NCBI GenBank assembly: GCA_051861445.1
Contig: JBHYCS010000017.1
Coordinates: 1-64,000, forward strand
Source: Parasediminibacterium sp051861445
Lineage (GTDB): Bacteria; Bacteroidota; Bacteroidia; Chitinophagales; Chitinophagaceae
Direction of reading: 5' to 3'
DNA: 64,000 nucleotides
The position numbers were made by a program, and so were the translations under genes. Positions 46,655-55,972 of the stretch are shown piece after piece. The notes under the pieces were generated by a model. That model saw only the letters and a program-made list of their open reading frames with translations. It had not been told where the DNA came from and did no database searches. How positions within the stretch are numbered: position 1 is the stretch's first letter; each line of letters starts with the position of its first letter.

Positions 46655-46662
46655 TTAAATAT

Positions 46663-46702
46663 AAACATAGGGTGATGCTTTTAATTACCCTATGTTTTTT
46701 TC
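46663..46702 (+). terminator. terminator after the giant T9SS gene
   Basis: A perfect 11-bp stem AAACATAGGGT / ACCCTATGTTT has a 13-base loop followed by TTTTTT. It lies 8 bases past the stop codon and upstream of the small PID-CTERM-like gene, so that gene would need readthrough or its own promoter. Confidence 0.85.
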
Positions 46703-46730
46703 AAATCATGAAATTCAAAAAATAAAAACA

Positions 46731-46922
46731 ATGAGGAAAAATAGAATTATGCAATTGCTACTTACACTAATTATACTTGGTTTGCCATCAATAGTTCTTG
46801 CACAACCTGGTTTTGATGATGATGTAAACGATGTGCCTTTAGATGGAGGATTAAGCCTACTGATAGCAGCAGGAGTAGGTTATAGCGTAAAAAAAGTAAA
46901 TCAGAAAAGACATAAAGGATAG
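46731..46922 (+). CDS. small PID-CTERM-like protein with C-terminal sorting signal
   Basis: Starting at the ATG at 46731 the product is 63 residues. It has a signal peptide (LLLTLIILGLPSIVLAQPG), a short acidic linker (FDDDVNDVPLDGG), a hydrophobic stretch (LSLLIAAGVGYSV) and a basic tail (KKVNQKRHKG). The layout signal peptide - acidic - (I/L)DGG - hydrophobic - basic matches the PID-CTERM-type small proteins seen in many Bacteroidota, which are thought to be processed by a sorting peptidase. It lies between the giant T9SS gene and the hybrid two-component gene. Its role is unknown. Confidence 0.75.
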   Translation: MRKNRIMQLLLTLIILGLPSIVLAQPGFDDDVNDVPLDGGLSLLIAAGVGYSVKKVNQKRHKG

Positions 46923-47275
46923 AATGTTTTCAATTGAAAATGCACGGCTAATTCCGATATAATTTTCCTTAAAGAAGCATTGATTTAAATCTTTATTATT
47001 AAAATAAAAAAGCAATAAAATTGATTATCGGTTACTATAATTTTTGTTTCAACTAATGGAATAACCCCTAATATACTCTAGCCAGATATGTTATTTAAAT
47101 TGCTTGTTTACAATTTTATAAATCACTTTTTTAGGTTGTTGTACACCAAATATGATAGCTTAAATTTTAGAGAGTTGAAGTTAAAAAAATAGGATTTAAA
47201 AGATACGATTCAAATGAAACTTTCGACTTAGAATACTTTATCTTCATTGGTGGAAAAAGTTTTGAAAATTAAACG
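46923..47275. other. 353-base intergenic region upstream of the hybrid regulator
   Basis: AT-rich sequence with no credible coding frame, RNA gene or repeat. It should contain the hybrid regulator's promoter, but no exact TAnnTTTG box with good spacing was seen. Confidence 0.5.
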
Positions 47276-50200
47276 ATGCTGCATAAAATAATAATTTCCC
47301 TTGTTGTTATACATCTTGCATTAAATGCAAATGCTCAAAAATTATATTTTAATACTTTAACTGTAAACGATGGCTTATCTCAACACGATGTTAGTTGTAT
47401 TTTGCAAGATAGTCACGGTTTTGTTTGGATTGGAACCTATGATGGTCTCAACAGATACGATGGTTTTAACGTACTAAATTTTTCACATAAAACCAATGAT
47501 GTTGAAAGTATTTCTGGCAATAGAATTTTATGTCTTTTTGAGGATTCTAAAAAGCGTATATGGATTGGTACCGACGGAAATGGACTAAACTATTATTCAT
47601 TAGTTACTGAAAAATTTGTACGAGTAGAAACACCTAAAGGTTTTGACATTATAAATGGTATTACTGAAAATGATAAGGGTGAAATTTTCTTTGCTACATC
47701 AGGTGGTATTCTCAAAACAACAAAAGCCGATAGCGATAATGTAGATATTTTACAAACACCCGTTACAGGATTAAGAATTGCAGGTATTGCTATAGGAACA
47801 AAAGCGTGTATTTACATTTCAACTAATCGAGGAATTTGGACTTTAGAAAACAATATTTGCAAGCAAATTGTAGGAACTGAAAATGCTTATGTTTCAAATT
47901 TAATTATCGATAAAAATGGTAAAATTTGGAGTGTTTTGAATGGGAAATTAATGGTTTTACAAAAAAATAAATTCTCTTATTCCATACAAGAACCATATCC
48001 TTTGCCAAAACTTAAAAATAGTGCATTGTGCCAATCAAAAGATGGAACCGTATGGCTTGGATCGAGTAACAATGGCTTGTATGCATTTTCTTCAAGTGAT
48101 TACTCATTAATTCAGAATATTACATACGATCCGTTAGATAATAGGGGGTTACTTAGCAATACTGTCTTAGATCTTTATTGTGATAAAGACAATGTTTTGT
48201 GGGTTGGAAACCGACGAGGATTGTGTTTTGCGAGTTTAAATCAAAAAGGGTTTAATCATGTATCATTTGAAGGATTGCACAATGTTAGCAAGCGACCTCA
48301 TATAAGAACTCTTTTGATAGATGATCAGTACCTTTATTATAGCGTTCAAAACATCGGTTTTTTTAGATATTCCTTAACTACTAAAATTTCTGAAGAAGTT
48401 GTAACAAAAGAAGCTATTAATCCAATTTGCATTACAAAAATTGATGACCAAATTTTTGTAGGAACAAATTTTGGTGTGTCTGTTAATAAAAAGGGCAGTA
48501 GTTTATTTACACCTATCAATATTAAGCCAAAGCAAGATACTGCATTACAGATTCAGGTGCATGCAGTTGCCAAAGACGACAACAGTCGTATTTATTATGG
48601 TACATTTTCTGGGCTATTAGTAAACAAAAATAATACAACAGATTGGATACATTATTTGTATCCCCAAGCAGAAATTTTAAGAGGTAAGAGAATTTGTAGC
48701 TTGTTATACGATAAAGAAGGTAGTTGCATATGGATTGGCACACTTAGCAATGGTATTTATAAATTAAATCTTACTTCACAAGGCAATTTTCTTTCTCTAG
48801 AGATTTATAATAAAAGTATGAAAGGCAATTATCATATCGCTGATAATAATATTTGGTGTTTTTATAAAGATAGAGTTGGTAACCTTTGGATTGGCACAGA
48901 TGCTGGGCTATTAGAAAAACCTAAAAATTCAAATAAAATAGCACAGATCACTACTGATGAAATAATTGACAAAAAAATTATGGGTATTTTAGGTGATGAT
49001 GATCATAATATTTGGTTGACTAATTCTCAAGGATTAATACGTTTAAATACAACAAATCGAACTGTTAGAAAATACTCTTATAACGATGGGCTTCAATCTA
49101 GCACTTTTACAGAAGCAGTTGGTAAAGGAAAAGATGGAACACTTTATTTTGGTGGTATAAATGGAATTGATTTTTTTAACCCAAAACAAATAGCAACAAA
49201 TCCGTACAAATCTGCTATAGCCATTTCAGATTTTAAAATTCATAACATCAGCATTGCTCCAACCAAAACTTTTTTTGGAACGGTGATTTTAGAAAAATCA
49301 ATTAACCAAACAAATGAAATTACTTTAACTCATAAACAGAATAATTTTTTATTCGAGTTTACAGGTACCAATTATGCAAATATTTCTGAAAATCAATTTC
49401 GATATAAATTAGAAGGTTACGATTCTGGCTGGATCTATAAAACGGGGAAACATCGTTTTGCTGGCTATTCTAATCTAAATCCTGGCAAATACATTTTTTG
49501 TGCCGATGCTGCTAATAGCGATGGAGTTTGGACTAATTCTCCTAAAAAAATAGTAATACATATTTTACCAGCACCTTGGTTTAGCGTTTGGGCGTATTTA
49601 ATGTATTTTATTGTTGGGTCAGGTATTGTTTTTGGCTTTATTATGCTTCTCAATAATCGTCAGAAATTGCAACATGAAATTGTATTAAAAAATATACAAT
49701 ACGATAAAGACAAAGAAATTAATGAACTTAAACTCATGTTTTTTACCGACGTAGCTCATGAATTTAAAACACCACTTTCTCTAATTGTTGGCCCACTAAA
49801 CGATTTAATAAATAATAAAATAACCGAAGAACATCGAAACTTTTGTTTCAAAATAATTTCAAGAAATACTAAAAGAATGATGTTTTTAGTGAGTCAGTTA
49901 TTAGATTTTAGTAAACTTAACGACAATAAAAATATTCTTAAAATTTCTAACAGCGATCTCTCAGAATTTATACAACAAGTATCAAAAGCTTTTTTATGGC
50001 AGGCAAAAGATGAAGAAATTAATTTTAATGTTATTACTCCAGAAGTATTTGAATGTTACTACGATAGAGATTTAGTTGAAAAGGTAGTATACAATTTATT
50101 ATCAAATGCATTTAAGTATACACCTGTAAATGGTATAGTTGAAATTGAAGTAAAACCTATTTGGAATAATGAAAAGCAAATCGCAAATATTATAGTTAGA

Positions 50201-51259
50201 GATAGTGGTAAGGGAATTCCGAATACACAAAAAGGAAAAATTTTTGAACGCTATTTTCATGGAAATCAAAGATCATCATCTGGTATTGGACTTCATTTAA
50301 GTTATAGTTTAATTACAGCACATATGGGAGAATTAACTGTTGCTGATAGTGCTTATGGAGGGGCTGAATTTATTGTTACAATCCCTGTTTCAAAAAATAA
50401 CTATAACGACGTTGAAATATATACGATTAACGAAGAAAAAACCGAAAAAGAAAATTTATTATTAGAGTCAGATGTTTTGAATAAAGAAGTTAGTGAAGAA
50501 ACTGAGATAATATTAATTGTTGAAGATGATCATGATTTGAGAGTCTATTTGAAAAATTGTTTAAAAGGTAATTACCAAGTAATTGAAGCGTTAAATGGAA
50601 AAGATGGCTTAAAAAAAGCAACCGAAAAATTGCCCGATATGATTATTTCTGATGTAATGATGCCAGAAATGGACGGCATAGAAATGTGTAAACAACTAAA
50701 AGCAAATTCGGAAACATCGCATATTCCTATTTTAATGCTTACTGCTAAAACAGCTCAAGAACAAGAAAAAGAAGGATTGAACGCAGGTGCATTCGATTAC
50801 ATATCTAAGCCATTTAATACGCAATCATTGCTTAAAAAAATTGATAACATAGTTGAATCTAGAAAAAGTTTTCGAAATGCAATTTCTAACTTCAATGTAA
50901 ACGTTGATATAAAAAAATATTATACACCTTTTGATCAAAAACTCATTTCGAGTGTCATTAAAACAATTGAAGACAATATTAGTGAAGAGGATTTTTCTGT
51001 TGAAGATCTAGCTAAAGAAGTCGGTTTTAGTAGAATGCAACTACACCGTAAATTAAAAACCTTGGCTGGTTGTTCTGCCACTGAATTTATTAATACCATT
51101 AAAATTAATTACGCCACTAAAATGTTTGATAACGGTTGTGATAGGGTAAATGAAGCCATGTTTGCAGTAGGTATTACCAGCTATTCGCATTTTAATAAAC
51201 TATTTAAAAAAATAAATGGTAAAACCGCTTCAGACTATCTTAAAAATAAATCTAATTAA
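47276..51259 (+). CDS. hybrid two-component system (propeller sensor, kinase, receiver, AraC output)
   Basis: The 1327-residue protein has a signal peptide (IIISLVVIHLALNANA). Periplasmic two-blade Reg_prop propellers fill about 22-680 (repeated GxxxGL and WIGT motifs such as VWIGTYDGLNRYDG), and a Y_Y_Y domain lies at about 690-765. A membrane helix near 770-795 follows. The histidine is H828 in DVAHEFKTP, followed by an ATPase domain, a receiver with D1126 in SDVMMPEMDG, and a C-terminal AraC-type HTH (about 1235-1325). This is the HTCS layout that controls polysaccharide utilisation genes in Bacteroidota. It likely senses oligosaccharides of the neighbouring locus. Confidence 0.93.
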   Translation: MLHKIIISLVVIHLALNANAQKLYFNTLTVNDGLSQHDVSCILQDSHGFVWIGTYDGLNRYDGFNVLNFSHKTNDVESISGNRILCLFEDSKKRIWIGTDGNGLNYYSLVTEKFVRVETPKGFDIINGITENDKGEIFFATSGGILKTTKADSDNVDILQTPVTGLRIAGIAIGTKACIYISTNRGIWTLENNICKQIVGTENAYVSNLIIDKNGKIWSVLNGKLMVLQKNKFSYSIQEPYPLPKLKNSALCQSKDGTVWLGSSNNGLYAFSSSDYSLIQNITYDPLDNRGLLSNTVLDLYCDKDNVLWVGNRRGLCFASLNQKGFNHVSFEGLHNVSKRPHIRTLLIDDQYLYYSVQNIGFFRYSLTTKISEEVVTKEAINPICITKIDDQIFVGTNFGVSVNKKGSSLFTPINIKPKQDTALQIQVHAVAKDDNSRIYYGTFSGLLVNKNNTTDWIHYLYPQAEILRGKRICSLLYDKEGSCIWIGTLSNGIYKLNLTSQGNFLSLEIYNKSMKGNYHIADNNIWCFYKDRVGNLWIGTDAGLLEKPKNSNKIAQITTDEIIDKKIMGILGDDDHNIWLTNSQGLIRLNTTNRTVRKYSYNDGLQSSTFTEAVGKGKDGTLYFGGINGIDFFNPKQIATNPYKSAIAISDFKIHNISIAPTKTFFGTVILEKSINQTNEITLTHKQNNFLFEFTGTNYANISENQFRYKLEGYDSGWIYKTGKHRFAGYSNLNPGKYIFCADAANSDGVWTNSPKKIVIHILPAPWFSVWAYLMYFIVGSGIVFGFIMLLNNRQKLQHEIVLKNIQYDKDKEINELKLMFFTDVAHEFKTPLSLIVGPLNDLINNKITEEHRNFCFKIISRNTKRMMFLVSQLLDFSKLNDNKNILKISNSDLSEFIQQVSKAFLWQAKDEEINFNVITPEVFECYYDRDLVEKVVYNLLSNAFKYTPVNGIVEIEVKPIWNNEKQIANIIVRDSGKGIPNTQKGKIFERYFHGNQRSSSGIGLHLSYSLITAHMGELTVADSAYGGAEFIVTIPVSKNNYNDVEIYTINEEKTEKENLLLESDVLNKEVSEETEIILIVEDDHDLRVYLKNCLKGNYQVIEALNGKDGLKKATEKLPDMIISDVMMPEMDGIEMCKQLKANSETSHIPILMLTAKTAQEQEKEGLNAGAFDYISKPFNTQSLLKKIDNIVESRKSFRNAISNFNVNVDIKKYYTPFDQKLISSVIKTIEDNISEEDFSVEDLAKEVGFSRMQLHRKLKTLAGCSATEFINTIKINYATKMFDNGCDRVNEAMFAVGITSYSHFNKLFKKINGKTASDYLKNKSN

Positions 51260-51792
51260 GTTGCACTTTCTATTGCTCTGTACTTTTTCATAGCAACTTT
51301 ATTTTATTTAGCTCTTATTGAAGTTTAATCGTACCATATTCGTTTATCTCTTCATCGTTTTTTATCTCTAAAACTCACATGAGTCGCTGAAAAAAATGTT
51401 AAACCACTTTTTTAATTGTATCACAAATAATACAATTCATTGCGTTTAAATTTTGCTTGGCTAAGACTGTTTTAAAAGCAAATTTTTACCTTTGTTTTAA
51501 TGTCAATATTCACTAGATGCTACCACAGAGACAACTTTTTTATACCAATAAATTGGTTACTAACTTTTAAATTCTAATATAGTGTTTAGCTAACTATACA
51601 ATATAACTAAGGGTAGAATAAAACCACCCTTAGTTAATATTTGATAATAATATTTTTAATTATTTCTTCGAAAAATTATACTTGTTTCAAAAGTTGTTTT
51701 AGCCTTTAATATATATTTACGGTTATGTACATGCATCGTCTATTACGTTAAATTAGTTCTTCTAAACAATATTGAAAAAGAACCATAATTTA
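51260..51792. other. intergenic region between convergent genes
   Basis: AT-rich and without credible genes. It contains one strong hairpin at 51604-51636: perfect 11-bp stem TAACTAAGGGT / ACCCTTAGTTA with an 11-base loop and no clear T run on either strand. That structure may help end the minus-strand or plus-strand transcript, but terminator status is uncertain. Confidence 0.5.
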
Positions 51793-54435
51793 TTAGTACG
51801 TAACAATTATTTTATTTATTAACTGGTTCGTTGGTGTGTTTATTTTCAATATGTATATACCTGGCTGTAATAAGTTGGTATCAAATTGCAAATTGCTAGT
51901 TTGGTTAACATTTGATTTTTGTAATACCAATTTTTGATTAATATCTAATATTTGTATAGAAGAAATGTTCTCTACTGAATTAAGCTTAATATGTATTGGT
52001 TGACTTACTTTAACAGGATTTGGATACAATGTAAAAGCATTTCTGTCATTAAAATTTACTGTAATCATTTTTGATAAAGCTGTTTTTCCGTCTAAATCGT
52101 ATTGTTTTAATTGATAAAAGTTAATTCCATTTTTAGGTTCGGTATCGCTAAAAGAATAGTGGTGTATCGTTCCATTATTTGTAGATGCTTTTACTTTACC
52201 TATTGGTGTAAAAGTACTATTATTACTAGACCTTAAGATTTCAAAATGGCTATTATTCACCTCGTTACTGGTTTGCCAATTTAATAGAACTGTTTGATTT
52301 TCTTTTTTTGCATTCAAGTTTAATAACTGAACTGGAAGCAAATTGCTAGAAGTAAGTGGTGCAACAATATAATTACCTATTCTATGTACAAAATAATCAA
52401 TGTTTACAAAGTTTCCTGTAGCACTAGTATTTTTAAGCCCTGTATTTTCAATCCTTAATGTATGTACCGTATTGGTTAAATTGTTATTTGCATAAATTAA
52501 TGCTTTAGAAATATTGGTATTTGAATACAAATCAAAATCGTTTAATACTAAAACACTATCTAAATACACATCTACTTTGCCCATGTTTTGCCCCCTTCTT
52601 GCGTAATAAGCTATTTGATTGCCAACAAAATGAAATTCAGCAAAAGCTCCGGTTTTATCATTCCAAGATACAGACCCAAGTGTATCTAAATTATTAGAAG
52701 ATTCTGCCCAAGTTTCGCTGTAATAAATAGCACCAACATATGAATTATCGGTAACCATATCATTGTAAACGGTGCTTTGAGTAAAGTTAGATGTGGTGGG
52801 TGTATTTCTCCATATAGGAGTTGTTACATTGTTATAAACATTACCCCACAAATGAATATTTTTTGCATCTCTTAAATTGTAGGCATGTGTTTCGTCTTTA
52901 AACGTATTATTAAACAAAAAGAGATTTCCATTTGCCCCAGGATTGTCTACAAAAAACTGATCAACATACACACCACCAGGACCCGTATTATCACCCATTC
53001 TTAAAATATTATTTTCGAAAAAATTGTTTTTGACCACTACGTTCCATGCGTTTTGTGATTCTTGGAAAAAAGTATTGTAGTTTGATCCAATGGCTACGCC
53101 TGCTGCTGCATTAAACCTAAACTTGCTAGAATCTATTACCACATTATTTACCCTTGCTAAAGCACCAAACCTTCCAGTATTTTCAAAGGTGGAGTTTTTA
53201 ATAATCATTGCATCGGCTATATATCCTAAAGGGCTTGCTATTGTGCCAGTAACAATCCAATTAGGTGGGGTTTCTTTTAATACCACTGTAACCTGTTGGT
53301 TATTAGCTTGAGCAGGATTACTACTTTCTACAGTGCCTGTCCAAACGGGTTGAAAAGTGGCATCTAAAAACTGAATACGACTATTGGGTTTTAAATCGGC
53401 TACTAAATTTTCAGTAAACGTTATAGTTTTACCAGAAATAGTGCCAACAGAAATAAATAATCCATGTGCATTTAAACCATCATCACCAGGTACATTTTTT
53501 ACCACTACACTATCTAGTAAAATTAAACCCCTATTGTGTGCAAGGTGTATTCCATCTCTTGGGGCTACAGCAATTCTATTGCCAGTAGTTTCAATTTTTA
53601 AATTATTCAATGTAAGGTTTTCATTATCTACAAAATGATACACAAAACCAGTAGCATTATGTGTAATAACATTTTTGAAAGTAATGTTTTCCGATTTATT
53701 GGTATTACACTGTGTTCCACCATGATTGCCTTGAAACCAAAATACATTATCACCAACATTTACATTATTGGCAAGGTCGGCAAAGTTTAGTTTAAGCAAT
53801 CTGCCAGATCCACCAGATTCAGCAGCCCATGTAGGTAGCCCAGAATCCCAAGTAACTCTTAGTTTTTTATTGGCACCTGTTACTGGATCATAAACACCCA
53901 TAATATAGGGCTTTAAGATATTCATGGGGTGACCAGGAAAAATATCTACTGTTACATTATTACCACTTTTTGCTGTCACCACACCTGCTGTATAATAATA
54001 TGGGTCGTTATCAAAAACCAAATTTTCTACTAGAATATTTCTAGATGTTCTTATGTTAAACAAAAAAGGCAATACCGCATTTTCTACACCACTATTAAAT
54101 CGAACCAAACGTGTAGCAGGTTGATTGTTTATCATTACTCCCCTTATAATAATATTGTTTGCATTTAAAAGCCTCACATGAAAATTGCTTGCACCTGCAT
54201 TTATTAAATCGTACCGCCCTGCTTCAAATAATACTATTTGTGGCAAGTTAGATGCAATGGCTGCACTAATGGCATTTCTTATTGGCTGTGTGTCATCTAA
54301 ACCATCATCAGGAATTGCACCATAAGATCTGACAGTAATAGTTCCATAATTTAATTGTTGCATTTGTTTTGGCGAGGCACTCGATTTTTGAGTTATCAAC
54401 AAAACAAAGAATAAGCATACCGTAACTAATTTCAT
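51793..54435 (-). CDS. T9SS-secreted pectate-lyase-like beta-helix protein
   Basis: The 880-residue product (ATG at 54435; a TTG at 54441 is less likely) has a signal peptide. A glycosidase-type beta-helix start (ITVRSYGAIPDDGLDDTQPIRNAI), as in pectate lyase 3/GH28-related proteins, follows. The beta-helix extends to about 570. A carbohydrate-binding-like region (about 580-700; LGSVSWNDKTGAFAEFHF) precedes a fibronectin/immunoglobulin-like stretch (LLNWQTSNEVNNSHFEI). The C-terminal T9SS domain begins FTLYPNPVKV. It probably acts on polysaccharide at the cell surface; specificity is unknown. Confidence 0.87.
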   Translation of the reverse strand: MKLVTVCLFFVLLITQKSSASPKQMQQLNYGTITVRSYGAIPDDGLDDTQPIRNAISAAIASNLPQIVLFEAGRYDLINAGASNFHVRLLNANNIIIRGVMINNQPATRLVRFNSGVENAVLPFLFNIRTSRNILVENLVFDNDPYYYTAGVVTAKSGNNVTVDIFPGHPMNILKPYIMGVYDPVTGANKKLRVTWDSGLPTWAAESGGSGRLLKLNFADLANNVNVGDNVFWFQGNHGGTQCNTNKSENITFKNVITHNATGFVYHFVDNENLTLNNLKIETTGNRIAVAPRDGIHLAHNRGLILLDSVVVKNVPGDDGLNAHGLFISVGTISGKTITFTENLVADLKPNSRIQFLDATFQPVWTGTVESSNPAQANNQQVTVVLKETPPNWIVTGTIASPLGYIADAMIIKNSTFENTGRFGALARVNNVVIDSSKFRFNAAAGVAIGSNYNTFFQESQNAWNVVVKNNFFENNILRMGDNTGPGGVYVDQFFVDNPGANGNLFLFNNTFKDETHAYNLRDAKNIHLWGNVYNNVTTPIWRNTPTTSNFTQSTVYNDMVTDNSYVGAIYYSETWAESSNNLDTLGSVSWNDKTGAFAEFHFVGNQIAYYARRGQNMGKVDVYLDSVLVLNDFDLYSNTNISKALIYANNNLTNTVHTLRIENTGLKNTSATGNFVNIDYFVHRIGNYIVAPLTSSNLLPVQLLNLNAKKENQTVLLNWQTSNEVNNSHFEILRSSNNSTFTPIGKVKASTNNGTIHHYSFSDTEPKNGINFYQLKQYDLDGKTALSKMITVNFNDRNAFTLYPNPVKVSQPIHIKLNSVENISSIQILDINQKLVLQKSNVNQTSNLQFDTNLLQPGIYILKINTPTNQLINKIIVTY

Positions 54436-54539
54436 ATACAAAATTTAAATGCGTATATATTCATTACATACTGGTTAGGGAAAATATGTGATTACAAAAT
54501 GCTATAAATAATACAAAATGAATTATGCAATTTAAACCA

Positions 54540-54573
54540 CACAGACATCGCTAATACAATAGTAATGTCTGTG
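54540..54573. other. stem-loop between two T9SS genes
   Basis: CACAGACAT / ATGTCTGTG form a perfect 9-bp stem with a 16-base loop, followed on the plus strand by TTATTTTTATTATTT but not by T on the minus strand. It lies between the two minus-strand T9SS genes. It could stabilise a processed mRNA or weakly end transcription. Confidence 0.4.
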
Positions 54574-54620
54574 CGTTATTTTTATTATTTGCAACATTAA
54601 TTATGGCTACATAGATTATA

Positions 54621-55910
54621 TTATTTCGAAATAATTTTTGAATAAATAGTTTTATTATTATTTAAAACCTTTACTACATACCTGCCAAAAGGTAATGAAC
54701 CTAACGATAAGGCAATGTTGGTGTTTTCTACTGTTTGAGTAAAAATACTTGCTCCAGATAAGGTATATATAACTGCAGTATTTTTTCCTTGAGGCATTCC
54801 TGTTATAAATAATCTGTCTACAAACGGATTTGGACTAATTCGAATTTTTAATGAATTTGATTTTGCTTGAAGAACTTGGCTATAAACAAAACTACCATTT
54901 AGATCTACTATCTTCAATTTAAAAAATCCATCTACGTTATGTAAGTGTGTAAATGAATATTTAGAATTACTGCCTGCTCCTTTTACATTACCTACTTCTT
55001 TATAATCGATTCCATCATGGCTAAACAGTACTACATACTTATTGAAGTTTATTTCAGTTTCAGAAGCCCAAGTAAGTGTAGTTGTATTGTTTTTTGTACC
55101 TAATTGAAAATCTTTTAACGATACAGGCAACACTACCGTATTTGATGTAACATCACTCCAGCTATTGCCTACCCTAATTTCATCCAATGTCATTAGGCGT
55201 GTAGTGGCACCGCTACGAAGTAAAATAGAATTGATACTTGTTTGTGTACCTCCAATTCTATTTTCAAAACTAAAGTTACCTGGCGTTCCTCCAGGTGCAA
55301 GAGATGCTGCAGACGGATTAACCCACACATCTAAAGAACCGCTGCCTCCACTAGAGGGGGCAGGCGTAGAAGCCATTACTACCATGATAGTTTGGTTTAA
55401 GGCAAATTGCCTGTTGGTCTTGTTATTTTCAGCAGTTGTTTGATTAGGTGATGGGCTGAAACCAAGTTCGAAAGTAGTTCCATCTGCATTTGGAAAAGCA
55501 TACATACATGCTGTACCTGTACTGTTACCACTAATAGAATTACCTAATGCAAAGTAATAGGCCGAAGCGTTTGCTGGTGCAATAGGTAAAACAGGTAAAT
55601 TGATGAGGAAAGATACAAATACCTCAGATGTCTGTGAAGCAAAAAGCAAAGTTTGTAAACCACCGCTAGCCTGATTACCTACACGAACAGCACGGGAAGA
55701 AGCCATAGTACTTAGCCCTGAATATGTAAGTGTGGTATCTACAACTTGTGCACCTTGACTTACTCCAGTTGGTCCAGTCCAGCCATTTTGTGGGGCTAAA
55801 GTACCCAATTGGGTAGCAGAAAAGGGTTCATAAAATGGTAGGGTAGGCTGTGCTTGCAGTGCTGAGGCTACTAGGAAAAAGGAAATGATTAAAATGTAAA
55901 TCTTTTTCAT
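54621..55910 (-). CDS. T9SS-secreted protein, possible carbohydrate-binding or LamG-like
   Basis: The 429-residue protein has a signal peptide (LIISFFLVASALQAQ), followed by FYEPFSATQLGTLAPQNGWTG, a start common in Bacteroidota proteins with a LamG/concanavalin-like jelly roll (about 20-260). The second part has a fibronectin-like stretch (TTTLTWASETEINF), and a T9SS sorting domain begins near RISPNPF. No catalytic residues are visible, so a binding or surface role is likely. It lies between the two beta-helix proteins on the same strand in a glycan-use cluster. Confidence 0.82.
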   Translation of the reverse strand: MKKIYILIISFFLVASALQAQPTLPFYEPFSATQLGTLAPQNGWTGPTGVSQGAQVVDTTLTYSGLSTMASSRAVRVGNQASGGLQTLLFASQTSEVFVSFLINLPVLPIAPANASAYYFALGNSISGNSTGTACMYAFPNADGTTFELGFSPSPNQTTAENNKTNRQFALNQTIMVVMASTPAPSSGGSGSLDVWVNPSAASLAPGGTPGNFSFENRIGGTQTSINSILLRSGATTRLMTLDEIRVGNSWSDVTSNTVVLPVSLKDFQLGTKNNTTTLTWASETEINFNKYVVLFSHDGIDYKEVGNVKGAGSNSKYSFTHLHNVDGFFKLKIVDLNGSFVYSQVLQAKSNSLKIRISPNPFVDRLFITGMPQGKNTAVIYTLSGASIFTQTVENTNIALSLGSLPFGRYVVKVLNNNKTIYSKIISK

Positions 55911-55972
55911 AAACTACGTTTTAAAATGATAAATAAAATGTTAATGTATCTAAAGTAATAGGTAACTATTTT

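Noticed and set aside
46692..46730. Upstream extension of the PID-CTERM-like gene
   Set aside because: It overlaps the 3' part of the terminator hairpin and spoils the signal peptide; the ATG at 46731 is preferred.
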